A DNA stretch of 64,000 bases from Atrina japonica (lineage: Eukaryota > Mollusca > Bivalvia > Pterioida > Pinnidae). Below, piece after piece: positions 44,490 to 57,109 of the stretch; the stretch's first letter is position 1; every line of letters begins with the position of its first letter. A program made the position numbers and the translations under genes. Below the pieces are notes generated by a model. That model was not told the origin of the DNA, did not search any database, and worked only from the letters and a program-made list of their open reading frames with translations. The stretch spans positions 1,309,676 through 1,373,675 of the forward strand of contig BROG01000128.1 of assembly GCA_030159075.1 (NCBI GenBank), given 5' to 3'.

Positions 44490-45400
44490 TGTAAGTTTGA
44501 AGTCTGTAAAATCTTCCGTTTGTGAGAAACCTGATATACAACAGTCTCAACATGAACAACTATTGCGAATCCCAAACGGGATAGGACCAGGTGTCCAGAG
44601 GAGTCGGGAATTATTCGAAAATAAAACAACAGATTTCCCCTGTTTTATTCATTTCATGTAATATTGTAGCACTATATTTTCATGCTGCCTGATTTTTATG
44701 GACCTGCGTAAAATGAAACTGGACATCAACATTGGATTGGTGTCTATGGCTTTATCATAAATTAATTATTTTACTTTGTCCATCTGTTTTGGAATCTTAG
44801 ATCCAGACCACTGATCATTAATAATTCGACTGATGAACCGCTATTGACATTCATTCGTTCATGCGTATCGGCCATTGTCTGACTGATTGCAGAAAGCGGA
44901 AAATACAAAATGACAGCGGCGTGATAACGTATTGAAATGTGATATCATAGTGTGTTGGAAACAAACATTGGCGCTGACTTTGAAGTTTTTAAGATGTCAC
45001 TGACTGCAGTGGAAATGTTATCAAAATTTTAAATACAGTACATGTAATATCAATGTAATTATATAACAAAACCTTTACTTTGATAACTAATTCAGTTATT
45101 ATAACCTCTGTTAATGTTATCAAGCATTGTCGATCCTTATACTTATATGCACATAACATCTTTCACGTCCCACAATTCACATTATGACAGTACATTGGAC
45201 AAACGTACATTTGGATTATTGCCGGATTCATTCAGTGGTGACTAAAAGAAAGATACAATGAATCAAATATGCGTAATATTATATTTATAGGACAAAGAAA
45301 ATAGTTTGAGTTATAGTTTGAAATAGTTATCGTGATTGAAAAAGAGCAGCTGAAAATCCGGCAAAACGGTGCACACATACATTTGTACATCATGTTGTAT
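44490..45400. other. Unassigned sequence
   Basis: No gene or repeat recognised; ordinary AT-rich DNA. Confidence 0.35.
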
Positions 45401-45404
45401 TAAT

Positions 45405-47636
45405 TTTCATGTACATGTACATCGGATTACAGAGAATATACAACCATGTACATGTATACCAGATACAGAGAAGATACAACCGTGTACATGTATACCAGCT
45501 AATATACAACCATGTACATGTATACCAGATACAGAAAAGATACATGTATATGTGTACCAGATACAGAGATAAATACAACCCTATACATGTATATGTGTAC
45601 CAGATACAGAGATAAATACAACCCTATACATGTATATGTGTACCAGATACAGAGATAAATACAACCCTATACATGTATATGTGTACCAGATACAGAGATA
45701 AATACAGCCCTATACATGTATATGTGTACCAGATACAGAGATAAATACAACCCTATACATGTATATGTGTACCAGATACAGAGATAAATACAACCCTATA
45801 CATGTATATGTGTACCAGATACAGAGATAAATACAACCCTATACATGTATATGTGTACCTGATACAGAGATAAATACATGTATATGTGTACCTGATACAG
45901 AGATAAATACATGTATATGTGTAGCTGATACAGAGATAAATACATGTATATGTGTACCTGATACAGAGATAAATACATGTATATGTGTACCTGATACAGA
46001 GATAAATACATGTATATGTGTAGCTGATACAGGGATAAATACATCTATATGTGTACCTGATACAGAGATAAATACATGTATATGTGTACCTGATACAGAG
46101 ATAAATACATGTATATGACTGTGTACCTGATACATAGATAAATACATGTATATGTATACCTGATACAGAGATAAATACAACCCTATACATGTATATGTGT
46201 ACCTGATACAGAGATAAATACATGTATATGACTGTGTACCTGATACAGAGATAAATACATGTATATGTGTACCAGATACAGAGACAAATACATATATATT
46301 TGTACCAGATACAGAGATAAATACATGTATATGTGTACCTGATACAGAGATAAATACAACCCTATACATGTATATGTGTACCTGATACAGAGATAAATAC
46401 AACCCTATACATGTATATGTGTACCAGATACAGAGATAAATACAACCCTATACATGTATATGTGTACATGATACAGAGATAAATACAACCCTATACATGT
46501 ATATGTGTACCAGATACAGAGATAAATACAACCCTATACTTGTATATGTGTACCTGATACAGAGATAAATACAACCCTATACATGTATATGTGTACATGA
46601 TACAGAGATAAATACAGCCCTATACATGTATATGTGTACATGATACAGAGATAAATACAACCCTATACATGTATATGTGTACCTGATACAGAGATAAATA
46701 CAACCCTATACATGTATATGTGTACCTGATACAGAGATAAATACAACCCTATACATGTATATGTGTACATGATACAGAGATAAATACAGCCCTATACATG
46801 TATATGTGTACATGATACAGAGATAAATACAACCCTATACATGTATATGTGTACCTGATACAGAGATAAATACAGCCCTATACATGTATATGTGTACCTG
46901 ATACAGAGATAAATACAACCCTATACATGTATATGTGTACCTGATACAGAGATAAATACAACCCTATACATGTATATGTGTACCAGATACAGAGATAAAT
47001 ACAGCCCTATACATGTATATGTGTACCAGATACAGAGATAAATACATGTATATGTGTACCTGATACAGAGATAAATACAGCCCTATACATGTATATGTGT
47101 ACCTGATACAGAGATAAATACAGCCCTATACATGTATATGTGTACCAGATACAGAGATAAATACATGTATATGTGTACCTGATACAGAGATAAATACAAC
47201 CCTATACATGTATATGTGTACCTGATACAGAGATAAATACAACCCTATACATGTATATGTGTACCAGATACAGAGATAAATACAGCCCTATACATGTATA
47301 TGTGTACCAGATACAGAGATAAATACAACCCTATACATGTATATGTGTACCTGATACAGAGATAAATACAACCCTATACATGTATATGTGTACCTGATAC
47401 AGAGATAAATACAGCCCTATACATGTATATGTGTACCAGATACAGAGATAAATACAACCCTATACATGTATATGTGTACATGATACAGAGATAAATACAA
47501 CCCTATACTTGTATATGTGTACCAGATACAGAGATAAATACAACCCTATACATGTATATGTGTACCTGATACAGAGATAAATACATGTATATGTGTACCA
47601 GATACAGAGATAAATACAACCCTATACATGTATATG
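45405..47636. repeat. 33/43-bp minisatellite, about 50 units
   Basis: The long unit (43 bp) is ACAGAGATAAATACAACCCT, ATACATGTATATGTGTACCT, GAT. A short form (33 bp) lacks the 10 bases CAACCCTATA. Short units cluster at about 45,860-46,330 and appear singly near 47,040, 47,160 and 47,580. Minor variants are ACC(A/T)GAT, ACATGAT, CAACCC/CAGCCC and one AGCTGAT group. The Tyr/Ile/His frames are artefacts. Confidence 0.95.
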
Positions 47637-47764
47637 CATTTATTCTAGGAATTGCTAAATATAATGAACATTCTATCATGCTTTCATTTTTTTATTAACC
47701 ACCGGTTCCACAAAATCCCCCAGTTTTTATAAAACTCCTCGCAAATGAAAAAAGTATGATAATT

Positions 47765-48007
47765 CTATTTCAAACGCAGTAAATGTTGTATTTTATGTCC
47801 ATGGTGTTTTGGTTGTTTTTCTTCAGTCAGTGTTTTCTTCCCCGTTTCATTGAGAATATGGTTCATCTGATTTTCCCGTATTTTCAAGTTGCAAACAAGC
47901 TTTCTCCATTGAGTTGGTTCGTCGTCAATCATTTTTAAAAGACCAAAGATATAATTTATAACTGTAAGATATTTGATTAAATAATTCCAAGGATCACTTT
48001 TGCTCAC
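47765..48007 (-). other. Protein-like open frame, possible death-domain fragment
   Basis: An 80-codon minus-strand frame starts at a GTG (no ATG). It contains INYIFGLLKMIDDEPTQWRK and LVCNLKIRENQMNHILNE. The pattern L..L......DW+.L...L.I....+..I is reminiscent of the helix 2-4 core of death domains, common in mollusc immune genes, but one fragment is too short to be sure. No flanking splice sites were convincing. It may be a relic or chance. Confidence 0.2.
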
Positions 48008-48274
48008 TGGTATTCCTACAACTGCTCTATTGCATATGGATCGATTTATTACCCGAAAAATTGATTAAAACTACAATTTGCCACTACTGTGCGGTGACCC
48101 AATTCACCCGTTATTAATATTGGGTCAAGAAAAAATTGAAATTTCAAGATGATATCATAAAACTGAAATAAACAATACATTTAACTATTTCTTGAAATCT
48201 CTCTTTTTTTTCTTGGACTATCGATCCATGATTAAAAAGGGTGCAGTAACCGACGTGGGCCACCGTACTAACGC

Positions 48275-48276
<2 letters not shown>

Positions 48277-48342
<66 letters not shown>

Positions 48343-48343
48343 T
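48277..48343. repeat. (ATT)n microsatellite
   Basis: About 22 uninterrupted TTA/ATT units. Confidence 0.98.
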
Positions 48344-49892
48344 CAAAACAAAGGGATACATATGTCGTTGGACGCATGAAAAACTTTGTGAAAGATACAA
48401 TCTTAAACAACTGCCATAAAATGGTAGTAATTTTACAATCATCTTCTCATTTGCAGTATCTGCTCATTATTGATAAACCTGGTTCCGTAATTTCTCTTTA
48501 TAATAATCTTTGACACGTGCTGACATGTTCTCGGTGAGAAATCTTTTATTCTAATTTAATGAAATACAAGGGAAACTGTTACTAATTCCTTAAGCCTGTG
48601 TGGGACAGACGTGTAGAGATATGATCTCCATTTAACCAGGACCATAAACGCAAAGAATCGCGTGATTTTTTTCCGCAGAAATGGACAAATTGTAGAGGAC
48701 TTCGTTATCCAAATTTCTATTGACATTTTAACACTGCATAAAATATTATCAGCGAATACTGAGCTGAGAGATATGCAGAGCGTTCAAGTTAGCTCCCCTG
48801 ATAGGAAATATTAAATAGATGTAATAAACTCCCAAATTTCTTGTGTTTTTATTTCAAATGTTGCTCATTTAGTAATCTGTTGTATTTTTAACATTTAAAG
48901 ACATACTTAGATCAAATTTAATTTCTATATTTCAATAAACCTATATTAAAACTGAAGTGATCAAACTGATATTTGAACAGATCCCAACTGTAAATTTAAT
49001 GGCCATTTTGAAAGTGGGGACATTAGCAAAAAATATTATAAAATAAGTCAATATTTGAATAGCTGTTGTGAATAGACCTCGATTTAAGTCAAAGCCTTTG
49101 AGGTTTCCCTCCGATACAATTTGGGGTGCGTTGTTGCATCCGGGGTCATCGGTAGGCCTATAGTTTATCGAGCTGTCGGAACAGCGATGCATAAAACCTA
49201 ACATGTAACTAATAAGTTTTATGTATATCTGGTCGGAATATAGGACCAGTGGCGGATTCAAAGGGAGAGTAAAGGGCGTACGCCGCCTTTGGACGCCAAA
49301 GTATAAATGTATGTACAGAAAAAATATTTCTATACGAATTGCACAATATTTTTGAGGAACGCATAAGTGATCCCCCAGCTTCAAATTAAAAAACTGATTT
49401 ATCAAAGTGAAATAAAAAGTGAAAACACTTGTAGAACAGGTGTAACTAATGGTTAGTTTTGTATCTATGTGTGTTAAGTACCATGCCTGTTTTGTATTTC
49501 TTTTGTTTTCCACTATTTTTAATTAAAGCCCGTGGATCCCAGTAACTCCAGCAGACTGATGGAAGGGATGTCACTGCAGTTGTGATACTGTCCCGGTAAA
49601 AATCATGTTTAATTTCTGTAAACAGTTCGATGATGCTGTATAGAAACATACCTACAAGATGTTAAATAAAGCTTGGAGCTGGTGAAAAGTTAACACAGTT
49701 GAAATTCAATATCTGTAACACCTTCTTTGTACTAAAATGGATTTAAAATTTTAATTGACGTTCATGTAGATAAGATCATCGAGGCCTGATGTTTGTAATT
49801 AAAATTTTGAGGACGTAACTTTTAAACTTTAAACAGCAAAATGTAAAACAATTATCCTGAAGGAAAGTGTATCAACCATTTAATAACTCTTT

Positions 49893-50036
49893 ATCTGTCC
49901 GTCTGTCTATCTATCTATCTGTCTGTCTATCTATAGACTGTTTGTCTGTATTTATGTATGTCTATCTATCTATCGTCTGTCTATCTATCTATCTACCTAT
50001 TTATTTATCTATCTATCTATCTATTTTCCCGTCTAT
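49893..50036. repeat. Imperfect CTAT/CTGT tetranucleotide repeat
   Basis: CTGTCCGTCTGTCTATCTAT-type text continuing with interruptions to about 50,036. A complementary GATA/GACA tract lies at 53,357-53,467. Confidence 0.9.
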
Positions 50037-50611
50037 TCTTATTGTCAAATCACACAACATGTACCTAAATGCAGGAATTACTTTGAAATAAACGGTGATT
50101 TTGTGACCTCCTCGACCAAGTATAAATACTGATATTGTACATCATAAACATGTGGTTATTAGACATTACTTACGTCATAAAATGTCGAATAAATAAACTG
50201 AATCAAAACCACCGAAAAAAGTAAAAAAATCTGCCACAAATGTCAAACATTTTACGTGATATTTTTATTCATTATTTTTCAATACACAGGAAGTTGAATG
50301 TCTATATCAAATATTCAAATCTTGGTTACAAAAACAGAACGGAAATAACTACATATGTTCTGTTAAAATCTTCACACCTTTTTACATGTAAAATCATACA
50401 TAATTATTTCTGCCAAAACTACTGCCAAGAGAAATACTCAGCACCTCGTCAAAGATACGGTATATCCCTAAAATCCACTGGAAATTTAATTTTGTATTTC
50501 CGCGCCTTAAGGTTTTAGGCGAATTAGTTTTGCTGATGGCTAATTTAAAACATGTACCTAGACACCAAACACCAATGGGAAGTGTTAAAACGGTAAAGTT
50601 CATGTTTTTTA

Positions 50612-50711
<100 letters not shown>

Positions 50712-50865
50712 CATTTAATTTTATAAATCTTTTCTCAGTTGAAGCCAAATACAAAATGTCAGTGACCCGTATCTCTGGGAAGTCAAAGTTTCGGAAATAT
50801 TTTAGCAATGATGTTCTTTTCTTTATAAATATTGGATTTGTCTAATTACCGAAAATGGTAAAAAG

Positions 50866-50888
50866 ATAATAATAATAATAATAACAAA

Positions 50889-50922
<34 letters not shown>
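50866..50922. repeat. (AAT)n microsatellite
   Basis: ATAATAATAATA run interrupted once by ACAAAA. Confidence 0.95.
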
Positions 50923-50997
50923 CCCAACAATCATGCCACTGTATGCAAATATATTTTTGTTGTTTTCTTTTGAGACACGAGGCTGACGTTTATATAC

Positions 50998-51098
<101 letters not shown>

Positions 51099-51166
51099 AA
51101 TCTCACAACCAAATAAATGGTACAGAGAAAATACAAACATATTTACAAAGCGACTACAACAGAAAC

Positions 51167-52485
<1,319 letters not shown>

Positions 52486-52489
52486 AAAG

Positions 52490-52533
52490 ACGGTCCGGAA
52501 TCGCTATGCTCTTCTCTAGCGATTCCGGACCGT
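52490..52533. repeat. Perfect 17-bp-arm hairpin
   Basis: ACGGTCCGGAATCGCTA (52,490-52,506) is followed after a 10-base loop by its exact complement (52,517-52,533). Weaker pairing extends outward (GTCGCAAAAAG / TTTTATGACGAC). It is GC-rich in an AT-rich setting. Probably the centre of a small foldback element; no target duplication was identified. Confidence 0.75.
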
Positions 52534-52539
52534 GGTTTT

Positions 52540-53770
52540 ATGACGACGATCGAGCACAGTTCCATAAATGTATATAGATCTATATAATAAATTTGTTAAC
52601 TTCGGACCCAATATGTTTACTGTCATGTTTTAATTTTTGTATTTACAACCCACCAAATAAAGTCAAAGTAAAAAAAAGAAAAAAAAAAAAAAGAAGAACA
52701 ACAAAATAATAATAAAATTTACAAAAACAAAAAACAAAAAAACATATGACATCACTACAGATGTAATGCGCAGGTTTCTTTACGTCATTTAACACTATGA
52801 ATCCATGTAGGATCTTGATGACTTATGAATAAACACAATCCACCAATTTAGAGGCAACTTTGCGTCAGTCAGTTAGGTAGGTGGTCTTATTAACGGGGTT
52901 TCGCAGTTGCTGAAATACACATTGTATTCCGTAGATCCACACCCTTGTTAATGTCACGTGTGATCCGCCCCCGTGTAGACATCGGCTTTATTTCACGTTT
53001 ATCACAAAGTGTGTACAACATCGCCCCATCTGTTTACAGAAGATTGACTTTACAAGTTAAAAGGATTTTACCAGGTCCTGGACATTATCACAACTGCAGT
53101 GACATCCTTGCCAGCAGCCTACTGGCCTTACTCGGATCCACAGGCTTTAATTTAAAAATTAGTAGAAATCACACGAAAACAAAAGAAATACAAAACAGGA
53201 CATGATACTTAACACACCTATACAATACTAATAATTAGTTTCACCTGTTCTACACGTGTTTACACTTAATAGTGCACATAGATTGATCATTTTTTTTAAT
53301 TTGTAGCTGAAACCTGTTGTTATGCAATAAAAGGATACATAAGTAGATATACGATTTGATAGACAGAAAAATAGAAAGATAAATAGATAGACAGAATATA
53401 AACAAATTGAATATAGACAGGCAGACATAAATAATGACTAAAATAGATAGATAGATAGATAGACAGACAAACATGTAAATAATTGACTGTTTTATTTTAA
53501 TTTATATTGCTTGTCATTAGAAAGCACACAAAGTTATGAAATACTTGATATTTGAATTATTATCAGTTCAATTTCTAAACAGGTTGAAAAAAATCACCAT
53601 GTTGATTTGGCATATCAATTATTTCTGTTTTTTTTTTACATAACACATATTTTTGTTATCATTTATTCATTTTGATTTTTGATATATAGTAAAGGGAATA
53701 AGTGCAAACAATCTGACTTTTGTATATACACTGCCATCTGCTAACTTTTAAATTGAAATTTAAAAGTGAG
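52540..53770. other. Unassigned with GATA-type simple repeat
   Basis: A-rich run at 52,668-52,742 and GATA/GACA repeat at 53,357-53,467. 52,630-52,665 has TTTTTGTATTTACAACCCAC, again from the family seen at 53,830. No gene recognised. Confidence 0.4.
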
Positions 53771-53778
53771 AACATGGC

Positions 53779-53925
53779 CATCTTCCCAAGTCAAGGTTTT
53801 GTCATGTTGTAAATTTTGTATTTACTGGGTGGGTGTTTTTTTTGTATTTACAACCACCAAGTAACTGATCCACATCGTTCCTCAAGCACGGGAGTGGATC
53901 GTAAAACCTCGTCTTGGGAAGCTGC
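53779..53925. mobile_element. MITE family C, copy 2, with another element inside
   Basis: Left ATCTTCCCAAGTCAAGGTTT pairs with right AAAACCTCGTCTTGGGAAG. The 8-bp AACATGGC at 53,771-53,778 and 53,926-53,933 is a perfect flanking direct repeat. The interior (GTCATGTTGTAAATTTTGTA, TTTACTGGGTGGGTG, GTATTTACAACCACCAAGTA) belongs to the family that also hosts the Harbinger insertion. It is either nested or a longer, ancestral form of the 83-bp copy at 36,441. Confidence 0.75.
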
Positions 53926-53934
53926 AACATGGCA

Positions 53935-55030
53935 GACAATTTAATGAAGGTCAATGATATTCTATAAATGAAATATCTTTTTGGAATTTACTGTAACTCA
54001 ATAAAATTAAATTTTTTTACGAATAAACAGTATTTTCTTCGTAAGAAATAAATTAGCCAACAAGAATTTGAAATTTAAATAAACAAACCAGCAAACAAAA
54101 ATTTAACATCGGTCTTAACAGATATGTAAATTATAAATAAATAAAAGAAATGTATGACTGAATGCATTATAGAGAAATGTTGGGCCAAGGATGTTTGTCA
54201 CTTGGTTCTAAACACAGAATTAAGAAATAATAATAGCTGTGTTGTATAATAATTTGATATCCTTTATTGCTTATGATATTTATTGAAATATAAGATGTAC
54301 AGTAGAGTAAGAAATGAAAGAGAAACTGAATATGAATTGCAAAAATGTATGTACATGTATATGAAAAAGGACACACATCTATACTATTGTACTTTAAAAA
54401 ATACAAACATAAATTTTGACTTTAAAACTCATGGATTTGAAATAATTTTAGAACATTTATGAGTTTATATTTGTCTTTATACATTTTTTCAGAATGTCAT
54501 AATATTGTAAGGCACGTGCACTGCCTAAAACTAAAATCTCTCTCTCTCTTTCTCTCTCTCTCTCAGTCGATAAGTGACTTGGTATTATTGGCCTTTGGTA
54601 AACACCATCTTATATACAGCAACTTATCAAATAAAAACAGAAATTAACAAGATCCTTGTGACAATGAAAAATAAATCGCGAAAATCCGCAAAGAACGGAT
54701 AGAATTTCGCCAAAATTGTGTATCATTCATCAAACGTGTCATGAAAAATATTTAGAGATTCTATAGCCACATCAAATTTAAATCAACAACAATATTAAGC
54801 AAGGTTTTTCTTTTCGTTAAAAAAATAAAATTCAAGATTTAAACAAACAGTTGTCGTACTCCAATGTCAGACCAAAATCCGATGAGTGCTAAAATGGCCC
54901 GCGGAAGGGGTAATTATCTCCGTTTGAGCGAAGATGGAAAATCTGATTTAATATTCCAAAAGTAGTGCATCCAGGCGAAACAGATGCTCGACCAATACGA
55001 ACACTGGGTGGCCACCCATACAATATCCCT
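53935..55030. other. Upstream region of the bHLH gene
   Basis: No other gene recognised. Short CT run at 54,539-54,564. In the 130 bp before the TATA box, a TAATTA homeodomain-type core (54,911-54,916) and a CAGATG E-box (54,981-54,986) are visible. Function is untested. Confidence 0.35.
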
Positions 55031-55031
55031 C

Positions 55032-55039
55032 TATAAATA
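55032..55039 (+). promoter_or_regulatory. TATA box of the bHLH gene
   Basis: TATAAATA lies 110 bp before the ATG. A start site about 30 bp downstream (near 55,062-55,070, CTGGATACA) would give a 5' UTR of about 80 bases with no upstream ATG. Position and sequence fit a focused, developmentally regulated promoter. Confidence 0.6.
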
Positions 55040-55148
55040 TGTGCAACTGAATACTGGATACATCACAAACAATTCTCTGACTTTGTAAACAACAAGGAAA
55101 GAGTTTCTTGATAATAGTTTGTAATTCTCGACGTTTTCATCTTCAATC

Positions 55149-55970
55149 ATGTCTTTGAGAGAAACTGAAGTCGACATTGAATCCATTGAGGAGGATGCTA
55201 ATGATAGTGGCTTTTATGATCTGGGATCTAATCCGGAATTTGGAAATATTTCTGCCAACAACAGTCCTGTAACAAACGTTAACGGTATCGAGGCAAATTC
55301 TCGGTCTAAAGTTCCAGAAGATGTACGTCTGCGTATCAACAGCCGAGAACGTCAACGTATGCACGATTTGAATTCCGCATTGGACAGTTTACGACAAGTC
55401 ATTCCTTATTCACACGGACCCACAGTGAAAAAATTGTCAAAAATGTCAACATTATTGCTGGCTCGAAATTATATTGTGCTTCTAAATAAGTCACTGGATG
55501 AAATGAAAAAATTAGTGCAAGATTTGTCCGCGAATAAGGTCACAACTGGACACGTGCCGACTGTACCTCCGTCTGCAATGCTGGATATGACTCCGCCGTC
55601 CCCATACTCGATGTCATCTCATCGATACTCGCCATACAAAGTGCCAACATCTCCGTACCTGGAGTCGACCACAATACCATCAGCGACGCCATCTAGAGTT
55701 CTCCATCAGAGCCACCGAATTCCGTCGTCGCCTCTTAGTGATTCCACGAACATTCGCACTGCACCAAAAGCACCGCATAAATTTTCAGTGGCGTCTTTGA
55801 TTGCAGATGTAAACCATAAACCAAGCGAACCAACAGGTAAAGCTCAAATTACGTCATTCGTGGAACAACAATCAGGGCATTCAATACATTCATCACTGTG
55901 CCAAACTCTTGCGTTTTCTCGGTGCCAAAATTCACCTCTGACAAAATATGACTGGAAACCTACATTATGA
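55149..55970 (+). CDS. olig: Olig-family bHLH transcription factor
   Basis: A complete intronless gene of 273 residues. Residues 1-58 are acidic ([20 protein letters not shown]). Residues 59-124 are the bHLH domain: basic region [14 protein letters not shown] with the E-box-reading Glu67 and Arg70; helix 1 [11 protein letters not shown]; loop [11 protein letters not shown]; helix 2 [20 protein letters not shown]. The INSRER.RMHDLN, PY.HGP.V+KLSK and [11 protein letters not shown]+EMK+LV pattern is that of Olig proteins rather than NeuroD, Hes or Twist. Residues 140-200 are Ser/Pro/Tyr-rich. [10 protein letters not shown] (211-220) resembles an eh1-type FxVxxLI Groucho-binding motif. Olig proteins dimerise on CANNTG sites and control neural cell fate, often as repressors (family knowledge). 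A TATA box and a poly(A) signal frame it. No break or unusual residue was seen. Within the Olig/Beta3 superfamily the exact orthology needs a tree. Confidence 0.93.
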   Translation: MSLRETEVDIESIEEDANDSGFYDLGSNPEFGNISANNSPVTNVNGIEANSRSKVPEDVRLRINSRERQRMHDLNSALDSLRQVIPYSHGPTVKKLSKMSTLLLARNYIVLLNKSLDEMKKLVQDLSANKVTTGHVPTVPPSAMLDMTPPSPYSMSSHRYSPYKVPTSPYLESTTIPSATPSRVLHQSHRIPSSPLSDSTNIRTAPKAPHKFSVASLIADVNHKPSEPTGKAQITSFVEQQSGHSIHSSLCQTLAFSRCQNSPLTKYDWKPTL

Positions 55971-56258
55971 AACAACTGTGAACATTATCAAAACGTGTGG
56001 AACAATTTCAGAATGTGTGACTGGATTTCTAGACTGTGAACTGTAGTGTAAATGTGATTTTGTGTATTCTTGCTCACCGACTTTGTCGTCTGGTGCACAT
56101 GAACGGACACAAACTGTGCCATTTTAAGAGTGTGTTCATCTTTTTTTCTGCGTATATTGTCACTGACTATATTTTCTATCTGTTTATTGTAGATATGCAT
56201 AAAGATTATTTATTTTGTACATAGAATTTTACATCGGATCCATACATTTTTCATGTAA

Positions 56259-56264
56259 AATAAA
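56259..56264 (+). terminator. Poly(A) signal of the bHLH gene
   Basis: AATAAA about 290 bp after the stop codon, followed 30-60 bp later by a T/GT-rich stretch (TTCTCTTGTTGTACTTTTGT). A 3' UTR of about 310 bases is inferred. Confidence 0.7.
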
Positions 56265-56284
56265 ATATCAATACAATTAATGCC

Positions 56285-56940
56285 AGAATTCTCTTGTTGT
56301 ACTTTTGTTTTAATAATACTTCGTCGGTTGTTCTGTCAGCTGTACATTTAGGTAGTGGCTACTCCGTCTCGTGCGACCGTCCTGCACAATACTCGAAAAT
56401 TCTAATTCGCATGACCGTCTTGCATTTAAATTCGAAAACTTTCAGTGAGAAACCACGAATTAATAAGGCCCACCATGGAATAGGTAAATGCGACTATATA
56501 TATATATTTCTTGAATTTGTATATATAGCTCTGATTTTTGTGAAAATAGATTTTTCAAATTAACAAACGGGACAGGCATGTGGATACAGTCGTTCCTTCG
56601 AATTTTTGCACGACGGCTGTGTGATCAGACTCGACCATACATTTAATTTACAACAAAAGCGTTATGACCGTTTAGATGTAGTTCTTCTACTGACATTAGC
56701 TCACTTTTGATTTTAAAGTGAGCACAGGACTACTCGTGGACTCACTTTTAAACTTCACACTAATAGGTCTATAAAAATTACCTGGTTCACTTTTCTGTCT
56801 ATAATACAAAATTTGTCGTGTCAAAAATGATAATTATGAAATTCTGTAAATCATATTCACATGTAATGATTCTTTTTCGCATGAATATGAAATAAACACA
56901 AGCAAAGGGGGCGATCTTTCTTGACACTCGGTTATCTTCG
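56285..56940. other. Intergenic sequence
   Basis: No gene recognised. CTCACTTTTGATTTTAAAGTGAG at 56,700-56,722 is a small palindrome, and CTCACTTTTAAA recurs at 56,740. Similar words occur at 53,760 and 59,290-59,320. Confidence 0.4.
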
Positions 56941-56965
56941 TAAAAATACCGAAAGTTAATTTACG

Positions 56966-57006
56966 ATGGCGGATTCAAATAAACAGCTTTCAACGGTTTG
57001 CTTTTG
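56966..57006 (+). CDS. Candidate first coding exon (MADSNKQLSTVCF..)
   Basis: ATG at 56,966 sits in TTACGATGGCGGATTC, where GATGGCGG doubles as a YY1-type start-site element. Thirteen codons (MADSNKQLSTVCF) plus two bases run to a strong donor TTTTG|GTAAGT at 57,006|57,007. The upstream 80 bp are moderately GC-rich (AAGGGGGCGATC) with no TATA box. This is typical of a housekeeping first exon, but the peptide is too short to identify and no second exon was found. The 45-bp minisatellite (57,110-58,795) would then lie in its first intron. Confidence 0.35.
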
Positions 57007-57109
57007 GTAAGTTGGTTCTAATCACACGCATGCATTTGTTATTATCACCATCAGATAACCATCTATTTCTGATAAATATGAAATTATATATTACATAAAT
57101 ACAGCAATA

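Larger units (their letters stand above)
47637..49890. other. Mostly unassigned; contains an ATT microsatellite and one open minus frame
   Basis: 48,277-48,342 is (ATT)n. A 190-residue minus frame (49,513-48,941) includes text derived from a repeat (GGCGGATTCAAAGGG.. at 49,252) and has no recognisable domain, so it is not called. Nothing else was identified apart from the candidate at 47,765-48,007. Confidence 0.4.

Noticed and set aside
45369..46402. Minus-strand proteins up to 187 residues
   Set aside because: Frames of the 33/43-bp minisatellite; three overlapping frames are open.
48941..49513. 190-residue minus-strand open frame
   Set aside because: No recognisable domain, ATG context weak, and part of it overlaps a dispersed repeat fragment (GGCGGATTCAAAGGG). 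Chance or repeat-derived is more likely.
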